A stretch of DNA of 11,893 nucleotides from DATCHW01 sp036508135 (GTDB taxonomy: Bacteria > Bacteroidota > Ignavibacteria > Tepidaquicellales > Tepidaquicellaceae), in assembly GCA_036508135.1 (NCBI GenBank), contig DATCHW010000156.1:1-11893 (forward strand). Reading direction: 5' to 3'. Both the position numbers and the translations under genes were made by a program. Shown here in pieces: positions 1 to 7,338 of the stretch. The notes below the pieces were generated by a model, which searched no databases, had not been told where the DNA came from, and was given only the letters and a program-made list of their open reading frames with translations. Within the stretch, counting starts at the first letter, position 1, and each line of letters opens with the position of its first letter.

Positions 1-239
1 CTGCTGTTTATTGAAATATTATGTACAGTTACACTTCCTGAAATCACCGGATAATTGGTTAAACCGCCCGGAATCAGAATATCATCACCGGAAGCAGGGA
101 CAACACCGCCAACCCAATTTGATGAAACGGTCCAGCTTGTACTTGTAGTGCCGCTCCATGTTTTTGTACCGGCAAAGGAATAATTTGCAAAGAATAAAAT
201 AAAAGAAACGAATATTAATAATAATATAGGTTTTCTCAT
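1..239 (-). CDS. Secreted protein, N-terminal part only (runs off the left edge)
   Basis: The reading frame starts at the ATG at 239-237 and stays open for 79 codons to the window edge, so the C-terminus is missing. Residues 1-23 form a signal peptide: MRKP, a hydrophobic stretch of leucine, isoleucine and phenylalanine, and a likely cleavage after SFA. The mature part has the pattern TWSG...SW...SNWVGGVVP...GDDILIPGG, with tryptophans, glycines and a DD pair. This resembles N-terminal beta-rich repeats of large secreted or adhesin-like proteins of Bacteroidota, many of which end in a T9SS sorting domain; the end here cannot be seen. An in-frame upstream ATG at 281-279 would add 14 polar residues (MKKTKTN...) before the signal peptide. 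I prefer 239 because it gives a compact signal peptide, but neither start has a clear Shine-Dalgarno site. Function is unknown beyond export. Confidence 0.75.
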   Translation of the reverse strand, partial: MRKPILLLIFVSFILFFANYSFAGTKTWSGTTSTSWTVSSNWVGGVVPASGDDILIPGGLTNYPVISGSVTVHNISINS

Positions 240-433
240 TTTTATTTGTGTTAAATCTCTGTTTGTTTTTGTTTTTTTCATTTTTTAACTTTTCTGATTA
301 ATAATAACTGCAATTTATATGCCACAGAAAAACCTTTAATTTCCCGTCTTTTTTAAATGTTTTAATGTTTTATTGATAGTATTCAAACTATACTAAATTA
401 TGGGAAACTATGGCAGACTTTAATCGAGTAAAT

Positions 434-455
434 TCCCCGAGGCTTGCGTCGGGGA
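434..455. repeat. Palindromic repeat with GC-rich stem
   Basis: TCCCCGA (434-440) pairs perfectly with TCGGGGA (449-455) across the 8-base loop GGCTTGCG. It stands out from the AT-rich surroundings and no T tract follows, so a dispersed REP-like palindrome is more likely than a terminator. The hairpin at 635-649 has a similar TCCCC/GGGGA stem, and both are followed by GATT. Confidence 0.6.
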
Positions 456-554
456 GATTCATTCAAATTTTTATTAATATATGCATTACTTCTTATTAAG
501 AAACTATTTAGAAAGATAGTCACCCTTAAAAGCACCTTTTCCTGTAATAATCAT

Positions 555-610
555 CCTCTGTTTACGAATTCCCGATGCACCCTCTGTTTACGAATTCCCG
601 ATTCGTAAAC
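555..610. repeat. Tandem 22-base direct repeat ending in a perfect hairpin
   Basis: A 22-base unit beginning CCTCTGTTTACGAATTCCCG occurs at 555-576 and again at 581-602, separated by GCAC. The second copy continues into an inverted repeat: GTTTACGAAT (586-595), loop TCCCG, ATTCGTAAAC (601-610). The first copy has only the left arm. The core TTTACGAAT/ATTCGTAAA recurs at 11598-11621 and, degenerated, at 11381-11404, so this is a repeat family. Confidence 0.8.
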
Positions 611-634
611 ATTAATCTCGACTTCAAAAGCTGT

Positions 635-649
635 TCCCCAATCGGGGGA
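635..649. repeat. Short GC-rich hairpin
   Basis: TCCCC (635-639) and GGGGA (645-649) form a 5-base stem around AATCG. It lies 25 bases after the 555-610 repeat and resembles a shortened form of the palindrome at 434-455. No function is apparent. Confidence 0.4.
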
Positions 650-997
650 GATTGTGTAATAACGAGTTTTTTCAAAGAAAAACACTTAAAAATTTTTAAA
701 AACAAGGTTTTTTTACCAAAATTAGCATTTTTAAACCGTCTAACTGGCGACAGACAGGCTTGATATTCACCAGATGAGTTTCCTATATCCACTTTTTTAT
801 TTTTTAGTTACTCATTATTAATTCTTTTTATCATGGTTCAGACTTTTTTTCTTAACCAAGCCTTAACGAAAAACGAATGAAAATTTCATTTAAATACTTT
901 TATTTAAACTGTTATTTTAAATATGTTTTTTTTATTTTTACACAAGTTATAAAAATTCTCCCCAAAATTTTAAATAAATGTTATCTAACCAAAATTG

Positions 998-1004
998 AAA
1001 GGAG
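998..1004 (+). promoter_or_regulatory. Strong Shine-Dalgarno site for the TonB receptor
   Basis: AAAGGAG ends six bases before the ATG at 1011 and fixes that start. It is the only strong Shine-Dalgarno match in the window. The starts at 4966, 5862, 8004, 9672, 10220 and 11269 are preceded by AT-rich sequence without GGAG, as is common in Bacteroidota. Confidence 0.8.
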
Positions 1005-1010
1005 CAATAA

Positions 1011-1499
1011 ATGCGAAAAATCTTTTCCGTTTTAATTCTTCTGCTTCTTGTTACTTTTTTTCTGAGTTCTGCCAATGCCCAGAATTACAGCATCTCGGGT
1101 AAGATAAAAAATGCAGAGACCGGAGAATTCGTACCAAATGCAAAAATCAACCTGACTCCGGGAACTTATGCCACAACCACGGATCTTGCAGGTTATTATG
1201 AGTTGACAGGAATCCCATCGGGAAATTACATAATTAAAGTCAGCTATATCGGGTATGAGACTTTTATAAAAGATATCGACCTAAAAAGTGATTTGGTAAT
1301 AAACGTTGATTTAAAAGCCGGAGGAATAACAACAGAAATTATAGAAATTAACCGTGCAAGGGACAGGGAAACCCCGGTTGCATTCACTGATATTGACAAG
1401 ACAAAGATTAATAAGGTGATTTCGGGACAGGATGCTCCATTACTGGTAAGAGGTACTCCCGGGCTATACCTTTTCCACAGATGGTGTGGGAAATGGTGA
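1011..1499 (+). CDS. TonB receptor, N-terminal fragment (signal peptide, regulatory domain, start of plug)
   Basis: Residues 1-23 are a signal peptide (MRKIFSVLIL..., cleavage near ANA-Q). Residues about 27-103 match the CarboxypepD_reg-like beta-sandwich: SGKIKNAETGEFVPNAKINL, then TTTDLAGYYELTGIPSGNY and a YIGYET strand. ETPVAFTDI at 120-128 is the likely TonB box, the segment that contacts TonB. The plug begins near residue 135 and reads correctly to GLYL. The last eight residues, FHRWCGKW, come from the +1 frameshift and are not part of the real protein. If translated as read, the product would be an exported domain without a barrel. Confidence 0.8.
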   Translation: MRKIFSVLILLLLVTFFLSSANAQNYSISGKIKNAETGEFVPNAKINLTPGTYATTTDLAGYYELTGIPSGNYIIKVSYIGYETFIKDIDLKSDLVINVDLKAGGITTEIIEINRARDRETPVAFTDIDKTKINKVISGQDAPLLVRGTPGLYLFHRWCGKW

Positions 1500-1806
1500 A
1501 GGGCAGCTTCTTGTAAGAGGTTTTACACAGAATTATATTCAGGTATTGATTAACGGAATACCTACAAATGACCCCGAATCAAACGCAGTGTACTGGTCAA
1601 ACTGGGGCGCCGTATCTGCAAACGCAGGCTCAATCCAGATACAAAGAGGTGCAGGTTCTTCACTTTATGGAGCCGGCTCTTTCGGAGGTTCATTTAATAT
1701 ACTTACGGAAAATGCCAATCCTTATCCGTACTATTCTCTTCACGGCTCTGTCGGAAGCCCTATGAATACGCTGTTCGGTGGTTCACTCAGCACCGGACTA
1801 ATTTAA
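1486..1806 (+). CDS. TonB receptor, plug-domain fragment
   Basis: This frame carries the middle of the plug: GQLLVRGF, then YIQVLINGIPTNDPE, and GAGSSLYGAGSFGGSFNILTE, which match the conserved TonB plug core (RG, DG/NGIP and the Y-G-x-x-A-x-GG-x-x-N-I motif). The real frame extends upstream to the T run at 1471-1474. The GTG at 1486 used to define this open frame is not a genuine start. It ends at TAA 1804-1806, after which barrel sequence continues in the same frame. Confidence 0.75.
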   Translation: MGNGEGQLLVRGFTQNYIQVLINGIPTNDPESNAVYWSNWGAVSANAGSIQIQRGAGSSLYGAGSFGGSFNILTENANPYPYYSLHGSVGSPMNTLFGGSLSTGLI

Positions 1807-2046
1807 AATAAATTTTCAGGTACTTTGAATATTGACAGGAAAATTGCCGAAGGTTCAAGAGTGAGCGGAAGATACGAAGGCACGAATTATTATACTTCAC
1901 TCGCTTTCTTTCCGACTAGCAAACAGAGTTTTCAACTTGTCCTACATTGAGCACCACAGGAACACGGATACTCATGGAGCAACGATATTTTATATTTCAA
2001 GAAATTCGGATTCAAGGCAAACCCTGCTCCTTTCTTACCAAAATCT

Positions 2047-3936
2047 GTGGTAGAACAGTTGCCCGCAAACAAAACAACCGGATTACCGAATTATGGTTTA
2101 CTTGATGATTCAAGAGAATTAGTCGATAACAATTTTGTCAATATCTCGCACAATTTTTACCATAAACCACAAGGAGAACTTCATTATACTTATGAATTTT
2201 CACCCAAGACTATGCTTAACTCCACTATCTTCTATTCTATGGGAAGAGGTGCCGGGTCAAGTATTAACAGTTCGGGTACAATGTTTTCTTTCAAAAGAGC
2301 TAACACAGGAAATAACGGAACAAGTATAGATACACTTTTATCGAACTATTACAATAATGAAGGTTATATAGGGGATACAACCGCTGCAAATATTTATCTG
2401 AAAAATGCCTTTCAAAGAATAAGTTATTCATTCCACAGACAATATGGAATTCTTGCAAGTTTGCAGACTAAGCTCAATAAAGATTTTAATATAACCACAG
2501 GTGCTGAATTCAGGAGCTGGAGAGCAGACCACCCGGGTCACTTTACAAATCTTTTCGGGAAAACAACAGTCAACCAAACTTATGCTGCAGTTAAAAGGAA
2601 CTGGAACAATTCATCCGATACATTGGGTACCTTCAGCCGACCTGTTTATCAGGGAGACCTTGAAGGACCTGCAAGCGACGTTGGAAATATTTTCGGGTGG
2701 AAACTCTCAAGTACAGATAACACATATAAAACACAATACAGAAATTACATCGGTGAAACCCCGCAATATACGCTCTTTGCGCAAGGCAACTACCAGATAA
2801 AAAATCTGAACATAATGGGGTCTTTGCAATATGTTTGGTATAAATACAAACTCACCGAAAATATGCCGAGCGAGAACGCCATTGGAAAACAAGATATTAC
2901 AACCCAGGATTCAACAGAAGGTCTTCACTCCAACGGCAAATTCTATATGAAAGGTACAGATAAAAAATTATATGCTTTTGATCTTATAAACGCCGAGAGG
3001 TCAAGAGGTTTCTGGCAGCCGAAAATCGGATTCAACTATAATTTGACAAATAAATTCAACTTTTTTGGTAACTTCGCTCACGTGGAAAGATTTGTTGATT
3101 TAGGAATTTATTACAATCAGGGAAGACTTAATGATAAAGTCGAAGATGAAAAATCCAATCAGTTTGAACTCGGATTTGGTTATAACGACCAGAATCTGTT
3201 CTTCAAGATAAACGGTTACTGGATGAACTGGCAGAATAAATCCACGAGAATACAGGATGTATCAAAAGCCGGAGAACCGGGATATGACAGAAACGGAAAT
3301 ATCAGTTTACTTGTAGGAACATCAAGACATATGGGAGTAGAAATGGAATTCAACGTAAGTCTTGATAAATTACTTCCGATATATGGATTTAAATTCAGCG
3401 GTTCTTTCACCTGGATGGATAATAAATGGATAAAAGTTCTGGATGAAGTTAAAGTTGACTCCAAAGGCAACAGAACAATATTCAATAGTTCTGCACGCGA
3501 TGAAAATGGAAACATATATTCGCTGTATTTCGACCAGCTCGAAGGAACGAAAGTTGCCTCAGGTCCTCAATTAATGTTCAACGCCGGATTGGATTATACG
3601 TATAAAGAATTTTTTGCCGGTATGGATATGAATTTCTATATGAACAATTATCTTCTTGACGGAGCAACATATACTGCAACAGAAGCAGAATTGCTCGGAT
3701 ATACTACTGCCGGTAAAGAAGTTTATAAATCAACTTATGGTAATAAACTTCCTTCTGCGGCAATAGTTGATTTCTTTGCAGGATATAACTATCAATTTGC
3801 AAAATGGTTCAAAGGAACAGTTTCATTTCAGGTGTATAATATTTTCAATACAGAATATTTTGCAGCTGCGGATAGAAGCGGTGTAATTCCCGGAATCTTA
3901 CAGACATTCAGACTTAATGCGAGTTTAGGTTTGTAA
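2047..3936 (+). CDS. TonB receptor, C-terminal beta-barrel fragment
   Basis: These 629 codons are fully open and hold most of the barrel: alternating polar and aromatic strands such as KINGYWMNWQNK and GFKFSGSFTWMDNKW, long extracellular loops, and a typical terminal strand (LQTFRLNASLGL). Homologous sequence extends upstream to 1951 (APQEHGYSWSND), so the GTG at 2047 is only the first usable codon in a truncated frame. Without signal peptide and plug this piece cannot make a working receptor on its own. Its intact state suggests the breakage is recent, or that upstream errors are technical. Confidence 0.8.
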   Translation: MVEQLPANKTTGLPNYGLLDDSRELVDNNFVNISHNFYHKPQGELHYTYEFSPKTMLNSTIFYSMGRGAGSSINSSGTMFSFKRANTGNNGTSIDTLLSNYYNNEGYIGDTTAANIYLKNAFQRISYSFHRQYGILASLQTKLNKDFNITTGAEFRSWRADHPGHFTNLFGKTTVNQTYAAVKRNWNNSSDTLGTFSRPVYQGDLEGPASDVGNIFGWKLSSTDNTYKTQYRNYIGETPQYTLFAQGNYQIKNLNIMGSLQYVWYKYKLTENMPSENAIGKQDITTQDSTEGLHSNGKFYMKGTDKKLYAFDLINAERSRGFWQPKIGFNYNLTNKFNFFGNFAHVERFVDLGIYYNQGRLNDKVEDEKSNQFELGFGYNDQNLFFKINGYWMNWQNKSTRIQDVSKAGEPGYDRNGNISLLVGTSRHMGVEMEFNVSLDKLLPIYGFKFSGSFTWMDNKWIKVLDEVKVDSKGNRTIFNSSARDENGNIYSLYFDQLEGTKVASGPQLMFNAGLDYTYKEFFAGMDMNFYMNNYLLDGATYTATEAELLGYTTAGKEVYKSTYGNKLPSAAIVDFFAGYNYQFAKWFKGTVSFQVYNIFNTEYFAAADRSGVIPGILQTFRLNASLGL

Positions 3937-3951
3937 TGATGAATTTAAAGA

Positions 3952-3988
3952 CAAGGGAGTTTACTTCCTTGCTTTATTTTCTATTTTT
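3952..3988 (+). terminator. Rho-independent terminator of the TonB receptor
   Basis: CAAGGGAG (3952-3959) pairs with CTTCCTTG (3964-3971), one G-T pair, across loop TTTA. The T-rich run CTTTATTTTCTATTTTT follows. It starts 15 bases after the stop codon. Confidence 0.7.
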
Positions 3989-4008
3989 AGTTTTATTAAG
4001 CTTCCCTC

Positions 4009-4073
4009 TACAAAGAGAGGAGGGTTACTTATTAAATAGCAGATGTTATTTAATAAGTAACATTCTCTTTGTA
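4009..4073. repeat. Long inverted repeat overlapping the 3' end of the T9SS gene
   Basis: The outer arms TACAAAGAGA (4009-4018) and TCTCTTTGTA (4064-4073) pair perfectly. After an asymmetric internal loop (GGAGG versus AT), the inner arms at 4024-4037 and 4048-4061 pair over 14 bases (GTTACTTATTAAAT), leaving a 10-base loop. The right arm contains the last codons and the stop (4046-4048) of the leftward gene. In the leftward transcript it could protect the 3' end or act as a terminator, but no T tract follows directly. Confidence 0.8.
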
Positions 4074-4966
4074 TCTGAAAAAACACCCGAGGAAAGTTTG
4101 TAAAAATATATTCCGCTCGGAATATTTCCTGCGTCAAATGTGACCTCGTAAGTTCCGGGTTGAAGATTTTCGTTAACGAGTGTTCTGATTTCGCGTCCGA
4201 GGATGTCATAAACTCTCAGAACTGTAGCTGGATTCCCGATAGGAGCATTCGGGAATGACAGAGCAGTAATAGAAAATTTTATCTTAGTTACAGGATTAAA
4301 AGGATTTGGATAATTCTGTTCGAGTTCAAATTTCGAAGGTATGATGTTTCCAATTGGTGTTATGCCAACAGGTGGTCCGAATGAACCGTTTGGATTGATG
4401 TTCTGTGCATACATTCCGTAAGCATCAATTCTGCTGTCCGAGAAAGCAAGCATTGACATTCCTGCGGTGTTCATAGTCACGCTCATCCTGCCTTTTTCTC
4501 CGGTATATGAACCGGGAGTGAGGATAGAACCTCCCCATCCGATTACGCCATTTCTATCTGACTTGAATGCTTTTATAAGACCGTTAGTGCTGCCGAAAAG
4601 TATTTCAGCATAATAAACATATATATTCGAATCTCTTGTTATAACATTCAGACTTGCAAATGAATTTGGGTCAAGAGATTTAAATACTGCTCCGCTATCC
4701 GCCCATAACCGAGTATCGTTCGGCGGAAAAAGTTTATTACCGTTTATATCAAGCCTCTGAAGGTAAACGGCATATCCCGAACTTCTGGAATCAAACCAGC
4801 CGATATAACATCCTCCATCTGTAGTTCTTGCAATTTTAGGAAGAACTTGCTCTCCCGTCGTATCACAAATTGTAAGATTGATAGCCGGATTAGTTGACCA
4901 TTGTGCCGGTAAAAGAAGCGGTGTGAACAAAACGAAAATTAAAATTGTAATTAATTTTTGCCTCAT
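4046..4966 (-). CDS. T9SS-secreted protein with C-terminal sorting domain
   Basis: A 306-residue exported protein. Residues 1-21 are a signal peptide (MRQKLITILIFVLF...LPA-Q). Residues 22-205 are beta-rich, beginning WSTNPAINLTICDTTGEQVLPKIA and containing IGWFDSRSSGYAVYLQRLD, a pattern seen in Ignavibacteria secreted proteins of unknown function. Residues 213-306 are a type A T9SS sorting domain: FELEQNYPNPFNPVTKIKFS, VYDILGREI, LVNENLQPGTYEV, SGIYFYKL and the terminal KRMLLIK. The protein should cross the outer membrane and be released or anchored. Residues 236-246 (LSFPNAPIGNP) are encoded by a palindromic repeat inserted between the two halves of the domain. The gene lies 35 bases after the hydrolase and is probably co-transcribed. 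No Shine-Dalgarno site precedes the ATG. Confidence 0.85.
   Translation of the reverse strand: MRQKLITILIFVLFTPLLLPAQWSTNPAINLTICDTTGEQVLPKIARTTDGGCYIGWFDSRSSGYAVYLQRLDINGNKLFPPNDTRLWADSGAVFKSLDPNSFASLNVITRDSNIYVYYAEILFGSTNGLIKAFKSDRNGVIGWGGSILTPGSYTGEKGRMSVTMNTAGMSMLAFSDSRIDAYGMYAQNINPNGSFGPPVGITPIGNIIPSKFELEQNYPNPFNPVTKIKFSITALSFPNAPIGNPATVLRVYDILGREIRTLVNENLQPGTYEVTFDAGNIPSGIYFYKLSSGVFSDTKRMLLIK
4230..4260 (-). repeat. TGTCAT-type palindromic repeat inside a coding sequence
   Basis: On the minus strand the element begins TGTCATTCCCGA and ends TCGGGAATCC. Its 8-base arms are ATTCCCGA and TCGGGAAT (plus-strand positions 4232-4239 and 4249-4256) with a 9-base loop. It matches the intergenic element at 11689-11716 in layout and in its TGTCAT start. 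Here it is translated in frame as LSFPNAPIGNP. Confidence 0.8.
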
Positions 4967-5001
4967 GTTTCTGAAAAATTATGTTTTGTAAAACTTCTTA
5001 A

Positions 5002-5862
5002 TTATAATTTTATAAAATCAATTATACTGTTAATAACATTTTCCAATATAGTGGAAGTTCCTTTAAAAGGATGTTCCGAACCGAATGTATGATTTGTATT
5101 TTCGTAAATCTCAAGTCTTGTATGGTCTTTATTGCTTGCGTTATACAGTATCTGCGCTTCGGAGTAATCAACTGAAATATCTTTTGCTCCGTGAATAACG
5201 AGTGTTGGTACTTTAACTTTTGCTATGGCATTTAGAATGTTAAGTCTTTTCGGGTTCTGTTCGATATCTTCAAGGAGAGAATAATTAAATCTCATCATTT
5301 GCTTTGTTCTTGTATTCTCGGTTTCAATGTACCCTTTTTCTTTCCATTGTTTTTTAAGCCTGTCTGTATATCTGTCGAAATTTGCAACCGAAGCAAGTGT
5401 TATCAGTTTTTTTATTTTTTTATTTTCCGCAGCTTTTATTATTGCGATTCCACCGCCTCTTGAGTGTCCCATTAGATATAATTTTGATAAATCAAAATTA
5501 TAATATTTCTTATTTAGATAGAGGTGGTCGATAATGATTTCTAAATCGTCCAGTTCACGGGAAAAAGTGTTCTTTGCAAAGAGATCGAGCCTTGTAAATT
5601 CCTGTTCTTCCTTTCCCGACAAGCCTGTTCCGTTATAAGAAAAATTAAAACTTACCGTGAAAATATCTTCTTCGGAAATACTCTCAAGTATATAAGGAAA
5701 GCATCCCCAGTCTTTGAATCCTTTTAAGCCGTGACAGAATATCAATACGGGATTCTTATTCTTAGATTCGGGGTTAAACCGGAAATCTGTATTCAGTATA
5801 TCCCCGTGCTTGTTGAAAGGTTTTGAGGAAATTGTTAGTATTTTTTCTGCGGCATTTATCAT
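5002..5862 (-). CDS. Alpha/beta hydrolase
   Basis: A 286-residue soluble protein with no signal peptide, so probably cytoplasmic. The alpha/beta-hydrolase fold is clear. VLIFCHGLKGF at 39-49 is the strand and HG turn of the oxyanion region. GHSRGG at 132-137 is the nucleophile elbow with Ser134. VPTLVIHGAKD at 218-228 gives the acid Asp228, and NTNHTF at 255-260 gives His258. The spacing fits the usual Ser-Asp-His triad, and the length is normal for the dienelactone hydrolase/S9-like peptidase group (COG1073-type). It probably cleaves an ester or small amide; the substrate cannot be deduced. It starts 28 bases after the histidine kinase gene and precedes the T9SS gene by 35 bases, suggesting one transcript. 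The start is the only good ATG, and no ribosome binding site is seen. Confidence 0.85.
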   Translation of the reverse strand: MINAAEKILTISSKPFNKHGDILNTDFRFNPESKNKNPVLIFCHGLKGFKDWGCFPYILESISEEDIFTVSFNFSYNGTGLSGKEEQEFTRLDLFAKNTFSRELDDLEIIIDHLYLNKKYYNFDLSKLYLMGHSRGGGIAIIKAAENKKIKKLITLASVANFDRYTDRLKKQWKEKGYIETENTRTKQMMRFNYSLLEDIEQNPKRLNILNAIAKVKVPTLVIHGAKDISVDYSEAQILYNASNKDHTRLEIYENTNHTFGSEHPFKGTSTILENVINSIIDFIKL

Positions 5863-5890
5863 AAAGGGATTAGAAAAATTATTTTTAAAA

Positions 5891-7108
5891 TTAAACCGGA
5901 AGCGAGATAATAAAATCAGAACCTAAGCCAAGAGAAGATTTTGCTTCAATTTTTCCTTTATGTTCTTTTATAATTCTGTCGGCAAACGCAAGCCCTAAGC
6001 CTGTTCCTTTCCCGTATTCTTTTGTTGAAAAAAACGGTTTAAAAATTTTAGCAAGGTTGCTTTCGGGTATTCCGTTTCCGGTATCGCTTAATTCAATGAT
6101 TACATTATTATCTTTCAAATGAGTCTTTACTTTAATGGTTCCCTGATTGCTGATTGCCTGTATCCCGTTATTTATTATGTTCAGGAATACGTCAGAAATC
6201 TGCTCTTTGTCGATTTTGACCATAGGGATATCAGGTGCAAAGGATTTTTTGAATTCAATTTTTTTATTGGTAGCCAGAAATTTTGCACGGTCTATTACCG
6301 AAGAAAGCAATGCATTCATATCACTGTTTTCTTTTGTCAGATTAACAGGTTTAGAGAAATTAAGGATCTGACGTATGGATTTAGTGATGCGGGTTGTTTC
6401 ATCGAGAATGATCTTAAGCTCTTCATATCCATCAGTTTTTTCGTTTTTATCGAGCAACAGATAATCCGCATTTCCGGATATAATGTTCAAAGGGTTTGAA
6501 AGGTTATGGGCTATGCTGGATACAACTTCGCCGATAAGTGCAAGATTCTCTTTTTCCCGCAATTCTTTTTCAAGATGCTTCTCTTTTGTAATATCCCTTA
6601 CTATTCCGACACTTCCTAGAACTTCCTTCCGGTCATTATACAAAACAAACCTTGTTATACTTACATTTTTAATATCACCGTTCTTTGTTAACCTCTCGGT
6701 TTCATAATTTGAGATAAAGCCATTTTCTTTTATCTTCCTCCGCATCAACTCCATTTCGCCGCGTTTTCTTAGGTTCGGGGGAATAATGATTCCCCATTTC
6801 TGCCCAAGAACTTCTTCTTTTGCATATCCTAAAATATTCTCAGCACCTTTATTCCAGAGAAAAATATTATCATCATTATTAATTCCTATGATAGCATCTA
6901 TTGAGTTTAAAATAATATCGGAAAAGAATTTTTCGTGTATTGATTTTCCCTCTTTCATCACCTGTACCATCCCGAATACACACTTGTCAATCGAGCCAAG
7001 TATAAATTCAATATCCTTTTCAGATACATTACCCGAAAGTTTTTCGCTGAATAAAGCTCTTAAACCCGATTTACTTTTCTCTAATTCATCTATTAATTTC
7101 TGCTCCAT
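5891..7108 (-). CDS. Soluble PAS-domain sensor histidine kinase (NtrB-like)
   Basis: A 405-residue kinase without membrane segments, so a cytoplasmic sensor. Residues 1-60 are helical with no recognised domain. Residues about 62-175 are a PAS domain (DAIIGINNDDNIFLWNKGAE, then a C-terminal GSVGIVRDITKEK). The dimerisation/phospho-acceptor region holds SSIAHNLSNPLN with His201. The ATPase domain has the N box (NIINNGIQAI, 310-319), G1 (DTGNGIP, 342-348), an F box (KPFFSTK) and G2 (GKGTGLGL, 367-373). All catalytic motifs are present, so it should be active. The H-box HNLxNPL resembles NtrB/AtoS-type kinases, which usually pair with sigma-54 response regulators. No response regulator is encoded in this window, so it is an orphan here. 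The PAS ligand is unknown. Confidence 0.9.
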   Translation of the reverse strand: MEQKLIDELEKSKSGLRALFSEKLSGNVSEKDIEFILGSIDKCVFGMVQVMKEGKSIHEKFFSDIILNSIDAIIGINNDDNIFLWNKGAENILGYAKEEVLGQKWGIIIPPNLRKRGEMELMRRKIKENGFISNYETERLTKNGDIKNVSITRFVLYNDRKEVLGSVGIVRDITKEKHLEKELREKENLALIGEVVSSIAHNLSNPLNIISGNADYLLLDKNEKTDGYEELKIILDETTRITKSIRQILNFSKPVNLTKENSDMNALLSSVIDRAKFLATNKKIEFKKSFAPDIPMVKIDKEQISDVFLNIINNGIQAISNQGTIKVKTHLKDNNVIIELSDTGNGIPESNLAKIFKPFFSTKEYGKGTGLGLAFADRIIKEHKGKIEAKSSLGLGSDFIISLPV

Positions 7109-7269
7109 AAAATCTCAACTGTTTACAGTAATATATTTAATTATTTATTATTTGTATACATAAAAATAACATATTAAAACACTAAATAATTCAATATTTA
7201 AACAAAAAAACAATGGGTTGAAGATCCCTTTACATCTTATATGGCGAAGCCCAGAGATAGTGTGAAAAC

Positions 7270-7305
7270 TGTCATCCTGAGGAACGAAGTGACCCGAAGA
7301 ATCTC
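7270..7305 (+). repeat. Dispersed TGTCAT-type intergenic repeat
   Basis: It begins TGTCATCCTGAGGAACGAAG and ends GAAGAATCTC, a string I recognise as common between genes in many bacterial genomes. GTCA and TGAC inside it can pair. It sits in the 230-base gap between ccmB and the kinase gene and shares its TGTCAT start and ATCTC end with the element at 11689-11716. No other feature was seen in this gap. Confidence 0.65.
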
Positions 7306-7338
7306 GTTTCTATTTTGCTTATACATTTCTTCCGGTGA

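Larger units (their letters stand above)
240..1010. other. AT-rich intergenic region with short palindromic repeats
   Basis: This gap separates two divergent genes, so it should hold promoters for both, but I cannot identify a convincing promoter. It is very AT-rich apart from three palindromic patches, listed separately. Short open frames on both strands around 562-792 run straight through the repeats, have no ribosome binding site and encode low-complexity sequence. I read them as chance frames rather than genes. No tRNA-like fold was seen. Confidence 0.6.
1011..3936 (+). pseudogene. TonB-dependent outer-membrane receptor, disrupted
   Basis: Read through its lesions, this locus encodes one protein of about 975 residues: signal peptide, carboxypeptidase-regulatory-like domain, TonB plug and 22-strand-type barrel. 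Such receptors import bound ligands across the outer membrane using TonB energy; the ligand cannot be told from sequence. Lesions: (1) one extra T in the TTTT run at 1471-1474 turns GLYLSTDGVGNGEG into GLYLFHRWCGKW-stop; (2) an in-frame TAA at 1804-1806, after which NKFSGTLNIDRKIAEG continues in the same frame; (3) frame leaves and returns around 1930-1950, where SYIE reads in another frame, with an in-frame TGA at 1948-1950 before APQEHGYSWSND resumes. The rest is open to 3936. All lesions fall within 480 bases, so either a decaying gene or a badly resolved assembly patch is possible. I lean to pseudogene, with consensus error a real alternative. Confidence 0.75.

Noticed and set aside
555..610. 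CRISPR-like direct repeats
   Set aside because: Only two copies with a 4-base spacer and an internal palindrome; no array, leader or cas gene.
562..792. Overlapping short open frames on both strands (76 and 62 codons) in the left intergenic region
   Set aside because: They read through palindromic repeats, lack ribosome binding sites and show no domain-like composition.
901..1010. Sigma-70 or Bacteroidota-type promoter for the TonB receptor
   Set aside because: Several AT-rich -10-like strings exist but none has a matching upstream element at acceptable spacing.
1471..1499. Programmed frameshift in the TonB receptor
   Set aside because: A T run is present, but further in-frame stops at 1804 and 1948 would still block translation, so slippage alone would not rescue the protein.
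6119..7163. Plus-strand open frames opposite the histidine kinase
   Set aside because: They are antisense to a gene with complete kinase motifs and have no features of their own.
7109..7338. Small RNA or riboswitch between ccmB and the kinase
   Set aside because: The only structured part is the dispersed TGTCAT repeat; no conserved riboswitch motif was recognised.
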